Shown: in pieces, positions 1 through 8,796 of the stretch
Numbering within the stretch: the stretch's first letter is position 1
Layout of the letters: each line of letters starts with the position of its first letter
From: Raineya orbicola
GTDB lineage: Bacteria > Bacteroidota > Bacteroidia > Cytophagales > Thermonemataceae
DNA: 64,000 nt
Direction: 5' to 3'
NCBI RefSeq assembly: GCF_002843425.1
Contig: NZ_NKXO01000014.1
Span: 1 to 64,000, forward strand
The notes under the pieces: model-generated
Seen by the model: only the letters and a program-made list of their open reading frames with translations
Database searches by the model: none
Told to the model about the DNA's origin: nothing
Translations under genes and position numbers: made by a program

Positions 1-3
1 AGA

Positions 4-82
4 GGTAATTGACTCATATGATTAAATATTTAAAAAGTACAACTCAAAGTTAATCATTTTTTCAATTACCCTAAGTTTTTTT
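4..82 (+). terminator. nested inverted repeat with T-run, possible terminator of a gene left of the window
   Basis: GGTAATTGA (4-12) pairs perfectly with 62-70, and inside it ATGATTAA (18-25) pairs perfectly with 50-57, leaving a 24-base loop. A T-run follows at 76-82. Read on the plus strand it could terminate a gene that ends before the window; the nested arms could also be the remains of a small mobile repeat. No gene lies in 1-125. Confidence 0.4.
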
Positions 83-125
83 ATTTAAATCCCTTGAAAA
101 CAATAAGTTAGACTTATAATTCACG

Positions 126-434
126 TTAAGGAATTTCTGATATCTCATTTGATTTGTAGATTTTCATTATCTTATTTCCTAATTTTGAACCTTTGAGTAT
201 AAAACTATTTTCTCCATTAGGAATAGCCACTAATTCATTTCTGTTTTCATATACAAAAATGTAGCTACCATCTATTGTTTGAGTAATTTCCTTTATTCCA
301 TATTTTTCTTTTAACATCAAAGATATTTTTTTATCCATATTTTTTTCTGAACTACTCATATCTGGCTGTATTTCAGATTTGTTACAAGCGATCAGAATCG
401 TTACTAGAAAAATGACAAAAACCAAATTTTTCAT
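126..434 (-). CDS. small hypothetical lipoprotein
   Basis: A 102-residue protein with a short hydrophobic signal and a lipobox ending LIAC at residues 14-17, so it should be cleaved by signal peptidase II and anchored as a lipoprotein. The mature part is polar, begins Asn-Lys-Ser-Glu, and has no motif I recognise. The central part, with the stretch DGSYIFVY, looks like a short beta domain. The gene stands alone: the neighbour ispD is divergent, and no clear promoter was found for it. Function is unknown; presence of the lipobox and the sensible start are the only support for a real gene. Confidence 0.7.
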   Translation of the reverse strand: MKNLVFVIFLVTILIACNKSEIQPDMSSSEKNMDKKISLMLKEKYGIKEITQTIDGSYIFVYENRNELVAIPNGENSFILKGSKLGNKIMKIYKSNEISEIP

Positions 435-517
435 TTTTTTGAAATTTTAAGGTGAAACATAAAACTCGAAATTTTGAGCTCAAAAATTTCTTGGTGCAAT
501 GATATAGCAAGCCTAAA

Positions 518-572
518 CTTTTTTCAAACTTTTTTCAAACTTTTTTCAAACTTTTTTCAAACTTTTTTCAAA
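518..572. repeat. five tandem 11-bp repeats, phased T6/A6 tracts
   Basis: The unit CTTTTTTCAAA occurs five times without a mismatch (518-528, 529-539, 540-550, 551-561, 562-572). Each unit carries a T6 tract, so the tracts recur every 11 bp, close to one helical turn, which is the classical arrangement for intrinsically curved DNA. It lies in the intergenic space about 145 bp upstream of the ispD start. The rest of 435-715 holds no gene; one TAAATTTG at 631-638 resembles a Bacteroidota -7 element but has no matching -33 box. Confidence 0.9.
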
Positions 573-715
573 CGTTGCACTTTTTTAATAAATGTGTGGT
601 ATTTTTCAATGAATTACCATTGCGATTGTGTAAATTTGTCTTTTGCAGAGCATTTTTATTTTGAAAAAGGTTATTTTTGTGCTTAATATCAAGATTTACA
701 CAGGTTCAAAACTAT

Positions 716-1396
716 ATGAAAATAGCTCTTATTGTAGCGGGCGGAAGCGGAAAGCGAATGGGAAGCTCTATTCCGAAACAATTTTTAGAAATAGCAGAAA
801 AGCCTATTTTATTGCACACACTTGCAGTTTTTGAAAAAATTTGTGAGCAAATTGTACTTGTATTGCCCCAAAGTGAGTTTGAGGCTTGGCAGAACATTTG
901 CGAAAAGCATCAGTATAGATTGAAGGGGCATTTGGTAACAGGGGGCGAAACACGCTATCAATCCGTGAAAAACGGATTAAAATTTTTAGTGGAAAATAAG
1001 TTTCCGCAGGAAAGTTTAGTAGCCATTCACGATGGGGTGCGTCCATTTGTAAAGCCTGAAGTCATTGAAAAAAGTTTTGAAATAGCACAGAAAAATGGTT
1101 CTGCGGTGGCTTCGGTGCCGCTCAAAGACTCTATTCGCAGGCTAAAAAACACATTAGAACAAAGCGAAAGCCTACCTCGTGAGCAGTTCCGACTTATCCA
1201 AACGCCCCAAACTTTTGTGCTTGCCAAAATTTGGCAGGCGTTTCAGCAAGTCCCTGATACTTCCTTGATTACAGATGATGCTTCTGTGTTTGAACAAGCA
1301 GGGTTTTCGGTTACCCTGATAGAGGGAAACTATGAAAATATAAAAATCACCACCCCCGAAGATTTGCAATGGGCAGAAATTTTAGTAAAAAAGTAA
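716..1396 (+). CDS. ispD: 2-C-methyl-D-erythritol 4-phosphate cytidylyltransferase
   Basis: Transfers CMP from CTP to methylerythritol phosphate in the non-mevalonate isoprenoid pathway, in the cytoplasm. The start was placed at ATG 716 because the family begins directly with the nucleotide-binding stretch IALIVAGGSGKRMG; the open frame reaches further up to a TTG at 677, but those 13 residues are not part of the fold. Further family signatures are PKQF, the IHDGVRPF segment and the C-terminal TTPEDL. The resulting 226-residue length is typical. It is followed at once by the tRNA-Trp promoter, so it is probably a single-gene unit. The A-tract repeat lies upstream. Confidence 0.95.
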   Translation: MKIALIVAGGSGKRMGSSIPKQFLEIAEKPILLHTLAVFEKICEQIVLVLPQSEFEAWQNICEKHQYRLKGHLVTGGETRYQSVKNGLKFLVENKFPQESLVAIHDGVRPFVKPEVIEKSFEIAQKNGSAVASVPLKDSIRRLKNTLEQSESLPREQFRLIQTPQTFVLAKIWQAFQQVPDTSLITDDASVFEQAGFSVTLIEGNYENIKITTPEDLQWAEILVKK

Positions 1397-1403
1397 AGTT
1401 TTT

Positions 1404-1435
1404 TTTGGATAATAATTTTCTTTTCCGTATATTTG
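1404..1435 (+). promoter_or_regulatory. promoter of the tRNA-Trp/secE/nusG unit
   Basis: TTTG (1404-1407), a 20-bp spacer, then TATATTTG (1428-1435) match the Bacteroidota housekeeping sigma consensus TTTG/TAnnTTTG exactly. Transcription would start near 1442, about 20 bases before the mature tRNA. Confidence 0.85.
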
Positions 1436-1461
1436 CACTCCATTTGTAAAAGTGTCTTTTT

Positions 1462-1532
1462 ACGGGTGTAGTTCAAGGGTAGAATAGCGGTCTCCAAAAC
1501 CGTTGATGGGAGTTCGAATCTCTCCACCCGTG
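1462..1532 (+). tRNA. tRNA-Trp (anticodon CCA)
   Basis: The acceptor arm ACGGGTG pairs with CACCCGT (1525-1531). The anticodon stem-loop reads GCGGT-CTCCAAA-ACCGT, which gives anticodon CCA, and the T-loop is GTTCGAATC. No 3' CCA is encoded. It is the first gene of the secE-nusG-ribosomal protein unit, a common bacterial arrangement, with secE starting 16 bases after it. Confidence 0.97.
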
Positions 1533-1547
1533 CAAACATAGAAAAAA

Positions 1548-1757
1548 ATGGCAAATTTTGTAGCAAAAGTAAGAAATTTTTTAGCCGAATCGTATGATGA
1601 GCTGGTGCATAAAGTTACTTGGCTCAAATATAGCACTTTGCAAAATCAGACGATTTTGGTATTAGTGGCGTCTTTGATTTTTGCCTTGATTATTGGTTTT
1701 GTGATAGATAAGGGGCTTGAAGAAGGGCTTAAAATGTGGTACAAGAGTACCAAGTAA
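1548..1757 (+). CDS. secE: protein translocase subunit SecE
   Basis: The short form of SecE, 69 residues with one membrane helix, which clamps SecY in the SecYEG channel of the inner membrane. An amphipathic N-terminal half contains the family stretch ESYDELVHKVTWLKY, and a single hydrophobic helix spans about residues 34-54 (TILVLVASLIFALIIGFVID). The gene lies between tRNA-Trp and nusG, its standard position. The ATG at 1548 is the only sensible start. Confidence 0.95.
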   Translation: MANFVAKVRNFLAESYDELVHKVTWLKYSTLQNQTILVLVASLIFALIIGFVIDKGLEEGLKMWYKSTK

Positions 1758-1791
1758 TTTTAGCAGTTAGGTTCTATAAACTGAATTGGCA

Positions 1792-2382
1792 ATGAGTAGC
1801 AAGCTAAATTGGTATGTATTGCGAGCAGTAGCAGGGCAGGAAAAGAAAGTAAAAAGCTATATTGATAACGAAATTGCTCGCCAAAAATTACAGGAATACG
1901 TACCACAGGTGCTTATCCCCACTGAAAAAGTGTATGAGGTTCGCAATGGTAAAAAGAGAGTAAGAGAAAAAACTTTCTTTCCCGGATATATTTTAGTGTA
2001 TGCCGATCTTTCTCACGGAGAGGCTTTGCATACGCTTAAAAATGTTCCCGGTGTTTTAGGATTTTTGGAAGGTACTGCACGCGAAGATGAAACAGATACA
2101 CAAGGCAAAAAAGGTTATACCAAACTGCCAACCCCTTTGCGTCAGTCGGAAGTAAATAGAATTTTAGGTAGAGTTGATGAAGAAGAGGAAAGTGCAGTAA
2201 AAACCGAAGCCTCTTTCATTGTGGGCGAACACGTACGTGTAATAGACGGACCTTTCAGCGGTTTTGATGCCGTAGTAGAGCAAGTTTATGATGAAAGAAA
2301 GAAATTAGACGTAATGGTGAAAGTTTTTGGTAGAAGTACCCCTTTGGAGTTGAGTTATACGCAGGTAGAAAAGTTGGATTAG
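1792..2382 (+). CDS. nusG: transcription termination/antitermination protein NusG
   Basis: Binds RNA polymerase and regulates pausing, Rho termination and transcription-translation coupling. The N-terminal NGN domain starts WYVLRAVAGQEKKVK and contains the FFPGYILV segment; the C-terminal KOW domain includes VIDGPFSGFDAVVEQV. I chose ATG 1792 rather than the in-frame TTG two codons earlier because MSSKLNWYVL is the usual beginning. At 196 residues it has a linker of about 20 residues rich in Gly, Lys and Thr between NGN and KOW, as in other Bacteroidota. It sits between secE and rplK in one transcription unit. Confidence 0.96.
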   Translation: MSSKLNWYVLRAVAGQEKKVKSYIDNEIARQKLQEYVPQVLIPTEKVYEVRNGKKRVREKTFFPGYILVYADLSHGEALHTLKNVPGVLGFLEGTAREDETDTQGKKGYTKLPTPLRQSEVNRILGRVDEEEESAVKTEASFIVGEHVRVIDGPFSGFDAVVEQVYDERKKLDVMVKVFGRSTPLELSYTQVEKLD

Positions 2383-2514
2383 AAAGGGGAAAAATCTTTA
2401 ATATTCAAAAGCCTCTCGCTTCCATAAATATAAATGTTACGCACAGCTTGTTGAGGTTAGCTTCCAAACCATTTAGCAACAAGCCCGAAACAAAAACAAA
2501 AAAATATAAAAACA

Positions 2515-2961
2515 ATGGCAAAAGAAGTAGCAGGATACCTCAAACTGCAAGTAAAAGGCGGACAGGCAAACCCTTCGCCTCCAATCGGACCTGCTTTGGG
2601 TTCAAAGGGTATCAATATTATGGAGTTCTGCAAGCAGTTCAACGCCCGTACCCAAGACAAGCAAGGTCAGGTATTACCTGTACTCATTACGTATTATACC
2701 GATAAGTCTTTTGATTTTGTCGTAAAAACGCCTCCTACGGCTGTTTTACTCAAAGACTTACTCAAGAAGCAAACAGGTTCGGCAGAGCCTAATCGTAAAA
2801 AAATCGGTTCGGTTACTTGGGACCAAATCAAGCAAGTAGCCGAAATTAAAATGCCCGATTTGAATTGCTTCACCATTGAATCGGCTATGCGTATGGTAGC
2901 AGGTACAGCCCGCAGTTTAGGAATTACCGTAACAGGCAAAGCTCCTTGGGACAACAACTAA
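2515..2961 (+). CDS. rplK: 50S ribosomal protein L11
   Basis: Forms the GTPase-associated centre of the large subunit with 23S rRNA and the L10-L12 stalk. The sequence is clearly L11: the N-terminal [19 protein letters not shown] carries the Pro-rich switch, and the C-terminal rRNA-binding domain ends with GTARSLGI. Length is 148 residues, slightly longer than the E. coli protein. It lies 132 bases after nusG and 13 bases before rplA. It is the substrate of the PrmA methyltransferase encoded at 22966-23796 in this same window. Confidence 0.98.
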   Translation: MAKEVAGYLKLQVKGGQANPSPPIGPALGSKGINIMEFCKQFNARTQDKQGQVLPVLITYYTDKSFDFVVKTPPTAVLLKDLLKKQTGSAEPNRKKIGSVTWDQIKQVAEIKMPDLNCFTIESAMRMVAGTARSLGITVTGKAPWDNN

Positions 2962-2974
2962 AACCGCAAACACA

Positions 2975-3667
2975 ATGGGAAAACTCACGAAAAATAGAAA
3001 GGCGGCACTCGCTAAATACGATAATACTAAAAGCTACTCTTTGGTGGATGCGGCAAAAATCTTAAAAGACATCACTTTCACCAAGTTTGATGCTTCTGTG
3101 GATATTGATATTCGCCTTGGCGTAGATCCTCGTAAGTCAGACCAAATGGTGAGAGGGGTTGTTGCCTTGCCTCACGGAGTAGGAAAAGATGTACGCGTAC
3201 TTGTACTCTGCCCGCCTGATAAGGAAGAAGAAGCCAAAGCCGCTGGTGCCGACTATGTTGGTATGGACGAATATATCACCAAAATTGAAGGTGGTTGGAC
3301 GGATATTGATGTAATTATCACCACCCCTACGGCTATGGCAAAAGTTGGACGTTTGGGAAAAATCTTAGGTCCTCGCGGACTGATGCCTAATCCCAAGTCT
3401 GGTACCGTAACTATGGAGATTGGTAAGGCTGTCAAGGAAGTAAAAGCAGGTAAAATTGATTTCAAAGTGGATAAAACAGGTATCATTCACACTTCCATTG
3501 GCAAAATCTCTTTTTCTCCTGAAAAAATTGCTGAAAATGCAATGGAACTCATCAATGTAGTGCAAAAGCTCAAGCCTGCTTCTGCAAAAGGTACTTACAT
3601 TAAGTCTATATCGCTTTCTTCTACGATGAGTCCGGGTGTTAGTATTGATAAAACTACTGTAATCTAA
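2975..3667 (+). CDS. rplA: 50S ribosomal protein L1
   Basis: Large-subunit protein of the L1 stalk that helps release deacylated tRNA; in many bacteria it also represses the L11-L1 transcript. Length is 230 residues, and family features include [13 protein letters not shown], the segment [20 protein letters not shown], and a C-terminal end rich in Ser. Its TAA stop shares one base with the rplJ start (TAATG), so the two are translationally coupled, which leaves no room for a separate L10 leader in front of rplJ. Confidence 0.98.
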   Translation: MGKLTKNRKAALAKYDNTKSYSLVDAAKILKDITFTKFDASVDIDIRLGVDPRKSDQMVRGVVALPHGVGKDVRVLVLCPPDKEEEAKAAGADYVGMDEYITKIEGGWTDIDVIITTPTAMAKVGRLGKILGPRGLMPNPKSGTVTMEIGKAVKEVKAGKIDFKVDKTGIIHTSIGKISFSPEKIAENAMELINVVQKLKPASAKGTYIKSISLSSTMSPGVSIDKTTVI

Positions 3668-4200
3668 TGACAAGAGAGGAAAAAACAGCTATCATTGAGG
3701 AGTTGAAAGAAAAATTTGCTAATACTCCTTATTTCTATATCGTTGATGCCAGCGGATTTTCAGTAGCAAAGGACAACGACTTGCGTAGAGCCTGCTTCAA
3801 TGCTCAAATTGAGTACCGAGTAGTGAAAAACTCGCTTATCAAGAAAGCATTAGAGGCTTTGGATACAGACTATCAGCCTTTTGTAGATGAAAAAGTTTTG
3901 AAAGGTTATTCAGGTGTAATGTTTTCTGATACAGGTAATAAGCCTGCTCGCCTAATCAAGGATTTCAGAAAGAAAAATAACACTGAAAAACCTATCATCA
4001 AAGGTGCTTCTATTGATACTTCGCTTTATATCGGCGACCACCAATTAGAGGCTCTTTGCAATGTCAAATCTAAGGCTGAACTTTTGGGAGAAGTTATCGG
4101 CTTGTTGCAATCACCTATGGCAAATCTTATTGGGGCTTTGCAAGGTCAGGGCGGCAAAATTGCTGGTATTCTCAAAACATTGGAAGAAAAGAAATCCTAA
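3667..4200 (+). CDS. rplJ: 50S ribosomal protein L10
   Basis: Base of the ribosomal stalk that carries the L7/L12 dimers. The 177-residue sequence has the usual N-terminal rRNA-binding domain ([29 protein letters not shown]) and a C-terminal helix that should bind L12 dimers. The start overlaps the rplA stop by one base. Because of that overlap the classical L10 leader hairpin found upstream of rplJ in enterobacteria cannot exist here in the same place, so autoregulation, if present, must act from elsewhere in the operon. Confidence 0.97.
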   Translation: MTREEKTAIIEELKEKFANTPYFYIVDASGFSVAKDNDLRRACFNAQIEYRVVKNSLIKKALEALDTDYQPFVDEKVLKGYSGVMFSDTGNKPARLIKDFRKKNNTEKPIIKGASIDTSLYIGDHQLEALCNVKSKAELLGEVIGLLQSPMANLIGALQGQGGKIAGILKTLEEKKS

Positions 4201-4251
4201 TTTTTTACAAAAACCCTTGTACTTGTTTTTCAAATTAAATTCATACAAATT

Positions 4252-4635
4252 ATGGCAGACGTTAAAGCATTAGCAGAACAACTTGTAAATCTAACTGTAA
4301 AAGAAGTTACTGAACTTGCTAAAATTTTGAAAGAAGAATATGGCATTGAACCTGCCGCAGGTGCTCCTGTAATGGTTGCCGCCGCTGCGGGTGGTGATGC
4401 TGGTGCCGCCAAAGCAGAAGAGAAAACTTCTTTTGATGTAATCTTGAAAGCCGCTGGTCCTAACAAACTGAATGTAGTGAAACTTGTAAAAGACCTTGCT
4501 GGTTTGCCTCTAACAGAAGCTAAAGCTTTGGTAGATGCGGCTCCTAAAGCTATCAAAGAAGGAGTACCCAAAGATGAAGCTGAGGCTCTCAAAACAAAAT
4601 TAACTGAAGCAGGTGCCGAAGTAGAAATTAAGTAA
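4252..4635 (+). CDS. rplL: 50S ribosomal protein L7/L12
   Basis: Multicopy stalk protein that recruits translational GTPases. The N-terminal dimerisation helix (residues about 1-35), the Ala/Gly-rich hinge (about 36-58) and the C-terminal globular domain with [20 protein letters not shown] are all present; 127 residues is the normal length. It follows rplJ by 51 bases, and a 233-base spacer with a large hairpin separates it from rpoB. Confidence 0.98.
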   Translation: MADVKALAEQLVNLTVKEVTELAKILKEEYGIEPAAGAPVMVAAAAGGDAGAAKAEEKTSFDVILKAAGPNKLNVVKLVKDLAGLPLTEAKALVDAAPKAIKEGVPKDEAEALKTKLTEAGAEVEIK

Positions 4636-4654
4636 TTCTCTCGGTGATGCGGGG

Positions 4655-4698
4655 CAATCAGACCTGAAATTTCCGCTATTCGGAAATCAGGTCTATTG
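4655..4698 (+). promoter_or_regulatory. long hairpin between rplL and rpoB, possible attenuator or processing site
   Basis: The left arm (4655-4675) and right arm (4681-4698) pair over CAAT, AGACCTGA and TTTCCG, with only a one-base and a two-base bulge on the left, and a five-base loop CTATT. A T7 run lies at 4722-4728, too far from the stem for a standard terminator. Position and shape recall the rplL-rpoB attenuator and RNase III site of enterobacteria; alternatively it is one copy of a dispersed palindromic repeat. Confidence 0.6.
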
Positions 4699-4746
4699 CC
4701 ATTTGTAGCTAATAAAAATTCTTTTTTTACAATAACCGAAGGCTTA

Positions 4747-4826
4747 AAAGTTCAAATTCCAACTTTAAACTTGTATTTTCAAAACCAAACCTTCAACTTC
4801 AAACCTCAAACTTTTAACTTTAACTT
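4747..4826 (+). repeat. purine-poor leader with degenerate TTCAAACTT-type repeats before rpoB
   Basis: Short motifs such as TTCAAACCT, CTCAAACTTT, TTCAACTTC and AACTTTAACTT recur about every 10-12 bases. A related tract stands in front of rpoC (8748-8780) and the exact tandem version lies near ispD. The tract would form an unstructured mRNA leader; no function can be read from the sequence. Confidence 0.5.
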
Positions 4827-4868
4827 ATTTCGCTTTACAGCATTTTCCTAACCCAAACTTCTTGAACA

Positions 4869-7800
4869 ATGGCTGAAAGAATTAGTTTTGCTTCTGTTAA
4901 GAACCTTGTTGATTATCCCGATTTTCTAGACATCCAGCTACAATCTTTTCGCGACTTTTTCCAACTGGAAACCCCCGCTGAAAACCGTGCCAAAGAAGGG
5001 CTTTACAAAGTCTTTATGGAAAATTTCCCAATCAGCGACTCTCGCGAAAATTTTGTATTAGAGTTTATTGATTACACCATAGATCCTCCCAAATATTCTG
5101 TTGAGGAGTGTATTGATAGAGGACTCACCTATTCTGTTCCTTTGAAGGCAAAATTAAGGCTTTCTTGCAACGATGAAGACAACGAAGATTTTGAACCCAT
5201 TGACCAAGAAGTATTTTTGGGTAATATCCCTTATATGACTGAAAAAGGCTCTTTCATCATCAATGGTGCTGAAAGAGTGATTGTTTCGCAGTTGCATCGT
5301 TCGCCGGGTGTATTTTTTGCAATGAGCAAACATACCAACGGCACCAAACTCTATTCAGCTCGTATTATTCCTTTCAAAGGCTCTTGGATTGAGTTTGCGA
5401 CTGATGTCAATAATGTAATGTATGCTTACATTGATAGAAAAAAGAAATTTCCCGTTACTACGCTTTTGCGTGCTATTGGTTATGGAACGGATAAAGAAAT
5501 TTTAGATATTTTTGGACTTTCCGAAGAAATACAAGTTAATAACAAAACCCTTAAAAAAGCTGTTGGCAGACGCCTTGCCGCTCGTGTATTACGTTCTTGG
5601 ACAGAAGACTTTGTAGATGAGGATACAGGAGAAGTTGTTTCTATTGACCGCAATGAGGTGCTTTTGGAGCGTGATTCCGTAATTCGCGAGGAAGATATTG
5701 ATGTAATTATGAGTTCGGGAGCGACTTCCATTATCTTGCATCGCGAAGAAATCAATATTGCAGACTATCAAATTATTTACAATACACTACAAAAAGATAA
5801 TTGTAACTCTGAAAAAGAGGCTGTTGAGCAAATTTATCGTCAGTTGCGTAATACAGAAGCTCCTGATGAGCAAACTGCTCGCGAAATTATACATAATTTG
5901 TTCTTTTCGGATAAACGTTATGATTTGGGTGATGTGGGTAGATACCGAATGAACAAAAAACTTTCATTAGATATTCCTATGGAGACTCGCGTGCTTACAC
6001 GCGAAGATATTATCAGTATTGTGAAATATCTCATTGGGCTTATCAACTCCAAAGCCGTAGTTGATGATATTGACCACCTTTCTAATCGTCGTGTGCGTAC
6101 CGTAGGTGAGCAATTGTATGCTCAATTTGGGGTAGGACTTGCCCGTATGGCTCGTACTATCAAAGAAAGAATGAACGTAAGAGATAATGAAGACTTTAAG
6201 CCTGTGGATTTAATCAATGCACGTACTTTGTCTTCGGTTATCAATTCTTTCTTTGGAACAAACCAACTTTCTCAATTTATGGACCAAACCAACCCGTTGG
6301 CAGAAATTACACACAAACGCAGAATGTCTGCTTTGGGTCCAGGTGGTCTTTCCCGAGAAAGAGCAGGATTTGAAGTCCGCGACGTACATTACACACACTA
6401 CGGAAGGCTTTGTACCATTGAAACCCCTGAAGGTCCAAACATTGGTCTGATTTCCTCGCTTTGCGTACACGCCAAAGTCAATTCAATGGGCTTTATTGAA
6501 ACGCCCTATTTCAGAGTAAAAGGAGGCAAATTAGATATTAAAGATGTTGTATTCCTTTCAGCAGAAGAAGAAGATGGACAGCACATTGCCCAAGCCAATG
6601 CCAAAATAGATGATGAAGGTAATTTCTTGGTGGATGCTGTAAAAGTTCGTTATGAGGGTGATTTCCCTATGGTTGCTCCCGAAGAAGTAGCTTATATGGA
6701 CGTTGCTCCTAACCAAATTGTTTCGGTTGCCGCTTCGCTTATTCCTTTCCTTGAGCACGATGATGCCAACCGTGCCTTGATGGGTTCTAATATGCAACGT
6801 CAGGCAGTGCCTTTACTCAAACCCCAAGCTCCTATCGTAGGAACGGGTTTAGAAAAGCGTGTAGCTTTGGATTCGCGTACGCTTATTCTTGCCGAAAAAG
6901 ATGGTGTGGTAGAATATGTTGATGCCACTAAAATTGTTATTCGCTACGAATTTACCGAAGATGAATTGCTTACATCTTTCGATGGCGATACAAGAACTTA
7001 CTATCTGACTAAATTCAGACGCACTAACCAAGATACTTGTATCAATCTCGTACCTACCGTGCGTGTAGGCGAAAAAGTAACCAAAGGACAACCTCTCTGC
7101 GAAGGATATGCTACACAAGGCGGGGAATTGGCTTTGGGTAGAAACCTCAAAGTGGCTTTTATGCCTTGGCAAGGGTACAACTTTGAGGACGCTATTGTGA
7201 TTTCTGAAAAAGTAGTAAAAGAAGATTGGTTTACTTCTATCCATATCGAAGAGTTTGAAATGGAGGTACGCGATACCAAACGTGGCGAAGAAGAACTTAC
7301 TTCTGAAATTCCGAATGTAAGCGAAGATGCGATTCGCCACCTTGATGAAAACGGTATCGTAGCAGTAGGTACAGAAGTGCGTGAGGGTGATATTCTAGTA
7401 GGAAAAATCACTCCCAAAGGTGAAACTGACCCTACTCCCGAAGAGAAACTTTTGCGTGCTATTTTCGGTGATAAAGCAGGAGATGTAAAAGATGCTTCTT
7501 TGCGTGTTCCTCCTTCGGTAAAAGGTGTTGTAATTGATACCAAACTCTTTTCACGCCCTCGCAAAGATAAAGACTTACGCAAGCGTTCCAAAGATGATGT
7601 CAAAACGCTTATGCAAAACTATGGCAAAGAGTTGAAAAAATTGCGTGAGGAAATGATTAACAAACTTGCCACTATTTTGGAAGGTAAAACTTCGCAAGGG
7701 GTAAAACATAAATTTGGTGATGAACTAATATCCAAAGGTACAAAGTTCAACAGAACTAACATTGAAAAAAACTTATTCCCCGATAATAACCCTTATCGCG

Positions 7801-8723
7801 ACGAGAGCAGTTACAACGTTCCTGAAGAAGTAAACCTGATTGCTGATGTAGTAATTGAAAATTGGACAAATGATGCCAAAATAAATGCTTTAGTGGCAGA
7901 TTTGGTGAAAAATTACCTCAAAAAACGCAATGAAATTTCGGGCAACTTCAAGCGTGAGCGTTTTGCAATGGAGGTCGGCGATGAATTGCCAGCGGGTATT
8001 GTGAAACTTGCCAAAGTGTATATTGCCAAAAAACGCAAACTGAAAGTAGGGGATAAAATGGCAGGTCGCCACGGAAATAAAGGGGTGGTGGCTAAAATCG
8101 TTGCCGAAGAAGATATGCCTTTCTTGGAAGATGGTACGCCTGTGGATATTGTACTCAATCCTTTGGGAGTACCTTCGCGTATGAACATTGGACAAATCTA
8201 TGAAACCATTTTGGGCTGGGCAGGTGAAAAACTTGGTGTAAAATACGCAACCCCTATTTTTGACGGAGCAAAAGAAGAAAATGTTTTGAATGAGCTTAAA
8301 AAAGCAGGCTTACCCGAGTATGGTAGAACATACCTTTACGATGGCTTAACGGGTGAAAGATTTACCCAGCCTGTAACCGTAGGAGTGATTTATATGCTCA
8401 AACTCGGACACCTTGTTGATGATAAGATGCACGCTCGTTCTATTGGACCTTATTCACTCATTACCCAACAGCCTTTGGGCGGTAAGGCTCAATTTGGTGG
8501 TCAGCGTTTCGGTGAAATGGAGGTTTGGGCAATTGAGGCATTTGGTGCTTCGCACATATTGCAAGAAATCCTTACCGTGAAGTCCGATGATGTAATTGGT
8601 AGAGCAAAAACTTATGAAGCTATTGTAAAAGGAGAACTCTTACCCAAACCCAACATTCCTGAATCTTTCAATGTGCTTGTTCACGAATTGCGTGGTTTGG
8701 CATTAGAAATTACTTTGAACTAA
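4869..8723 (+). CDS. rpoB: DNA-directed RNA polymerase subunit beta
   Basis: The beta subunit of RNA polymerase, 1284 residues. The rifampicin pocket begins around residue 461 with [19 protein letters not shown] and retains the sensitive-type Asp, His and Ser ([14 protein letters not shown]). The active-site segment EGPNIGLI, the [16 protein letters not shown] motif and the C-terminal [12 protein letters not shown] needed for contact with beta' are all present. It starts 233 bases after rplL and is followed by rpoC after 73 bases that contain a small hairpin. No insertion or truncation is obvious. Confidence 0.99.
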   Translation: MAERISFASVKNLVDYPDFLDIQLQSFRDFFQLETPAENRAKEGLYKVFMENFPISDSRENFVLEFIDYTIDPPKYSVEECIDRGLTYSVPLKAKLRLSCNDEDNEDFEPIDQEVFLGNIPYMTEKGSFIINGAERVIVSQLHRSPGVFFAMSKHTNGTKLYSARIIPFKGSWIEFATDVNNVMYAYIDRKKKFPVTTLLRAIGYGTDKEILDIFGLSEEIQVNNKTLKKAVGRRLAARVLRSWTEDFVDEDTGEVVSIDRNEVLLERDSVIREEDIDVIMSSGATSIILHREEINIADYQIIYNTLQKDNCNSEKEAVEQIYRQLRNTEAPDEQTAREIIHNLFFSDKRYDLGDVGRYRMNKKLSLDIPMETRVLTREDIISIVKYLIGLINSKAVVDDIDHLSNRRVRTVGEQLYAQFGVGLARMARTIKERMNVRDNEDFKPVDLINARTLSSVINSFFGTNQLSQFMDQTNPLAEITHKRRMSALGPGGLSRERAGFEVRDVHYTHYGRLCTIETPEGPNIGLISSLCVHAKVNSMGFIETPYFRVKGGKLDIKDVVFLSAEEEDGQHIAQANAKIDDEGNFLVDAVKVRYEGDFPMVAPEEVAYMDVAPNQIVSVAASLIPFLEHDDANRALMGSNMQRQAVPLLKPQAPIVGTGLEKRVALDSRTLILAEKDGVVEYVDATKIVIRYEFTEDELLTSFDGDTRTYYLTKFRRTNQDTCINLVPTVRVGEKVTKGQPLCEGYATQGGELALGRNLKVAFMPWQGYNFEDAIVISEKVVKEDWFTSIHIEEFEMEVRDTKRGEEELTSEIPNVSEDAIRHLDENGIVAVGTEVREGDILVGKITPKGETDPTPEEKLLRAIFGDKAGDVKDASLRVPPSVKGVVIDTKLFSRPRKDKDLRKRSKDDVKTLMQNYGKELKKLREEMINKLATILEGKTSQGVKHKFGDELISKGTKFNRTNIEKNLFPDNNPYRDESSYNVPEEVNLIADVVIENWTNDAKINALVADLVKNYLKKRNEISGNFKRERFAMEVGDELPAGIVKLAKVYIAKKRKLKVGDKMAGRHGNKGVVAKIVAEEDMPFLEDGTPVDIVLNPLGVPSRMNIGQIYETILGWAGEKLGVKYATPIFDGAKEENVLNELKKAGLPEYGRTYLYDGLTGERFTQPVTVGVIYMLKLGHLVDDKMHARSIGPYSLITQQPLGGKAQFGGQRFGEMEVWAIEAFGASHILQEILTVKSDDVIGRAKTYEAIVKGELLPKPNIPESFNVLVHELRGLALEITLN

Positions 8724-8727
8724 TCAG

Positions 8728-8756
8728 GGTTTGAGGCTTTCATTAAACCTCAAACC
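8728..8756 (+). other. small hairpin in the rpoB-rpoC spacer
   Basis: GGTTTGAGG (8728-8736) pairs perfectly with CCTCAAACC (8748-8756) across an 11-base loop. There is no T-run directly after it, so it is unlikely to stop transcription into rpoC; it may be an mRNA-processing or stabilising element. Confidence 0.5.
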
Positions 8757-8796
8757 TTCAAATCTTGAACCCTTGAACTTCTAAAAGCATACATCT

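Noticed and set aside
518-572. Possible CRISPR array
   Set aside because: The units are 11 bp with no spacers and no cas genes are near; no CRISPR array is present in the window.
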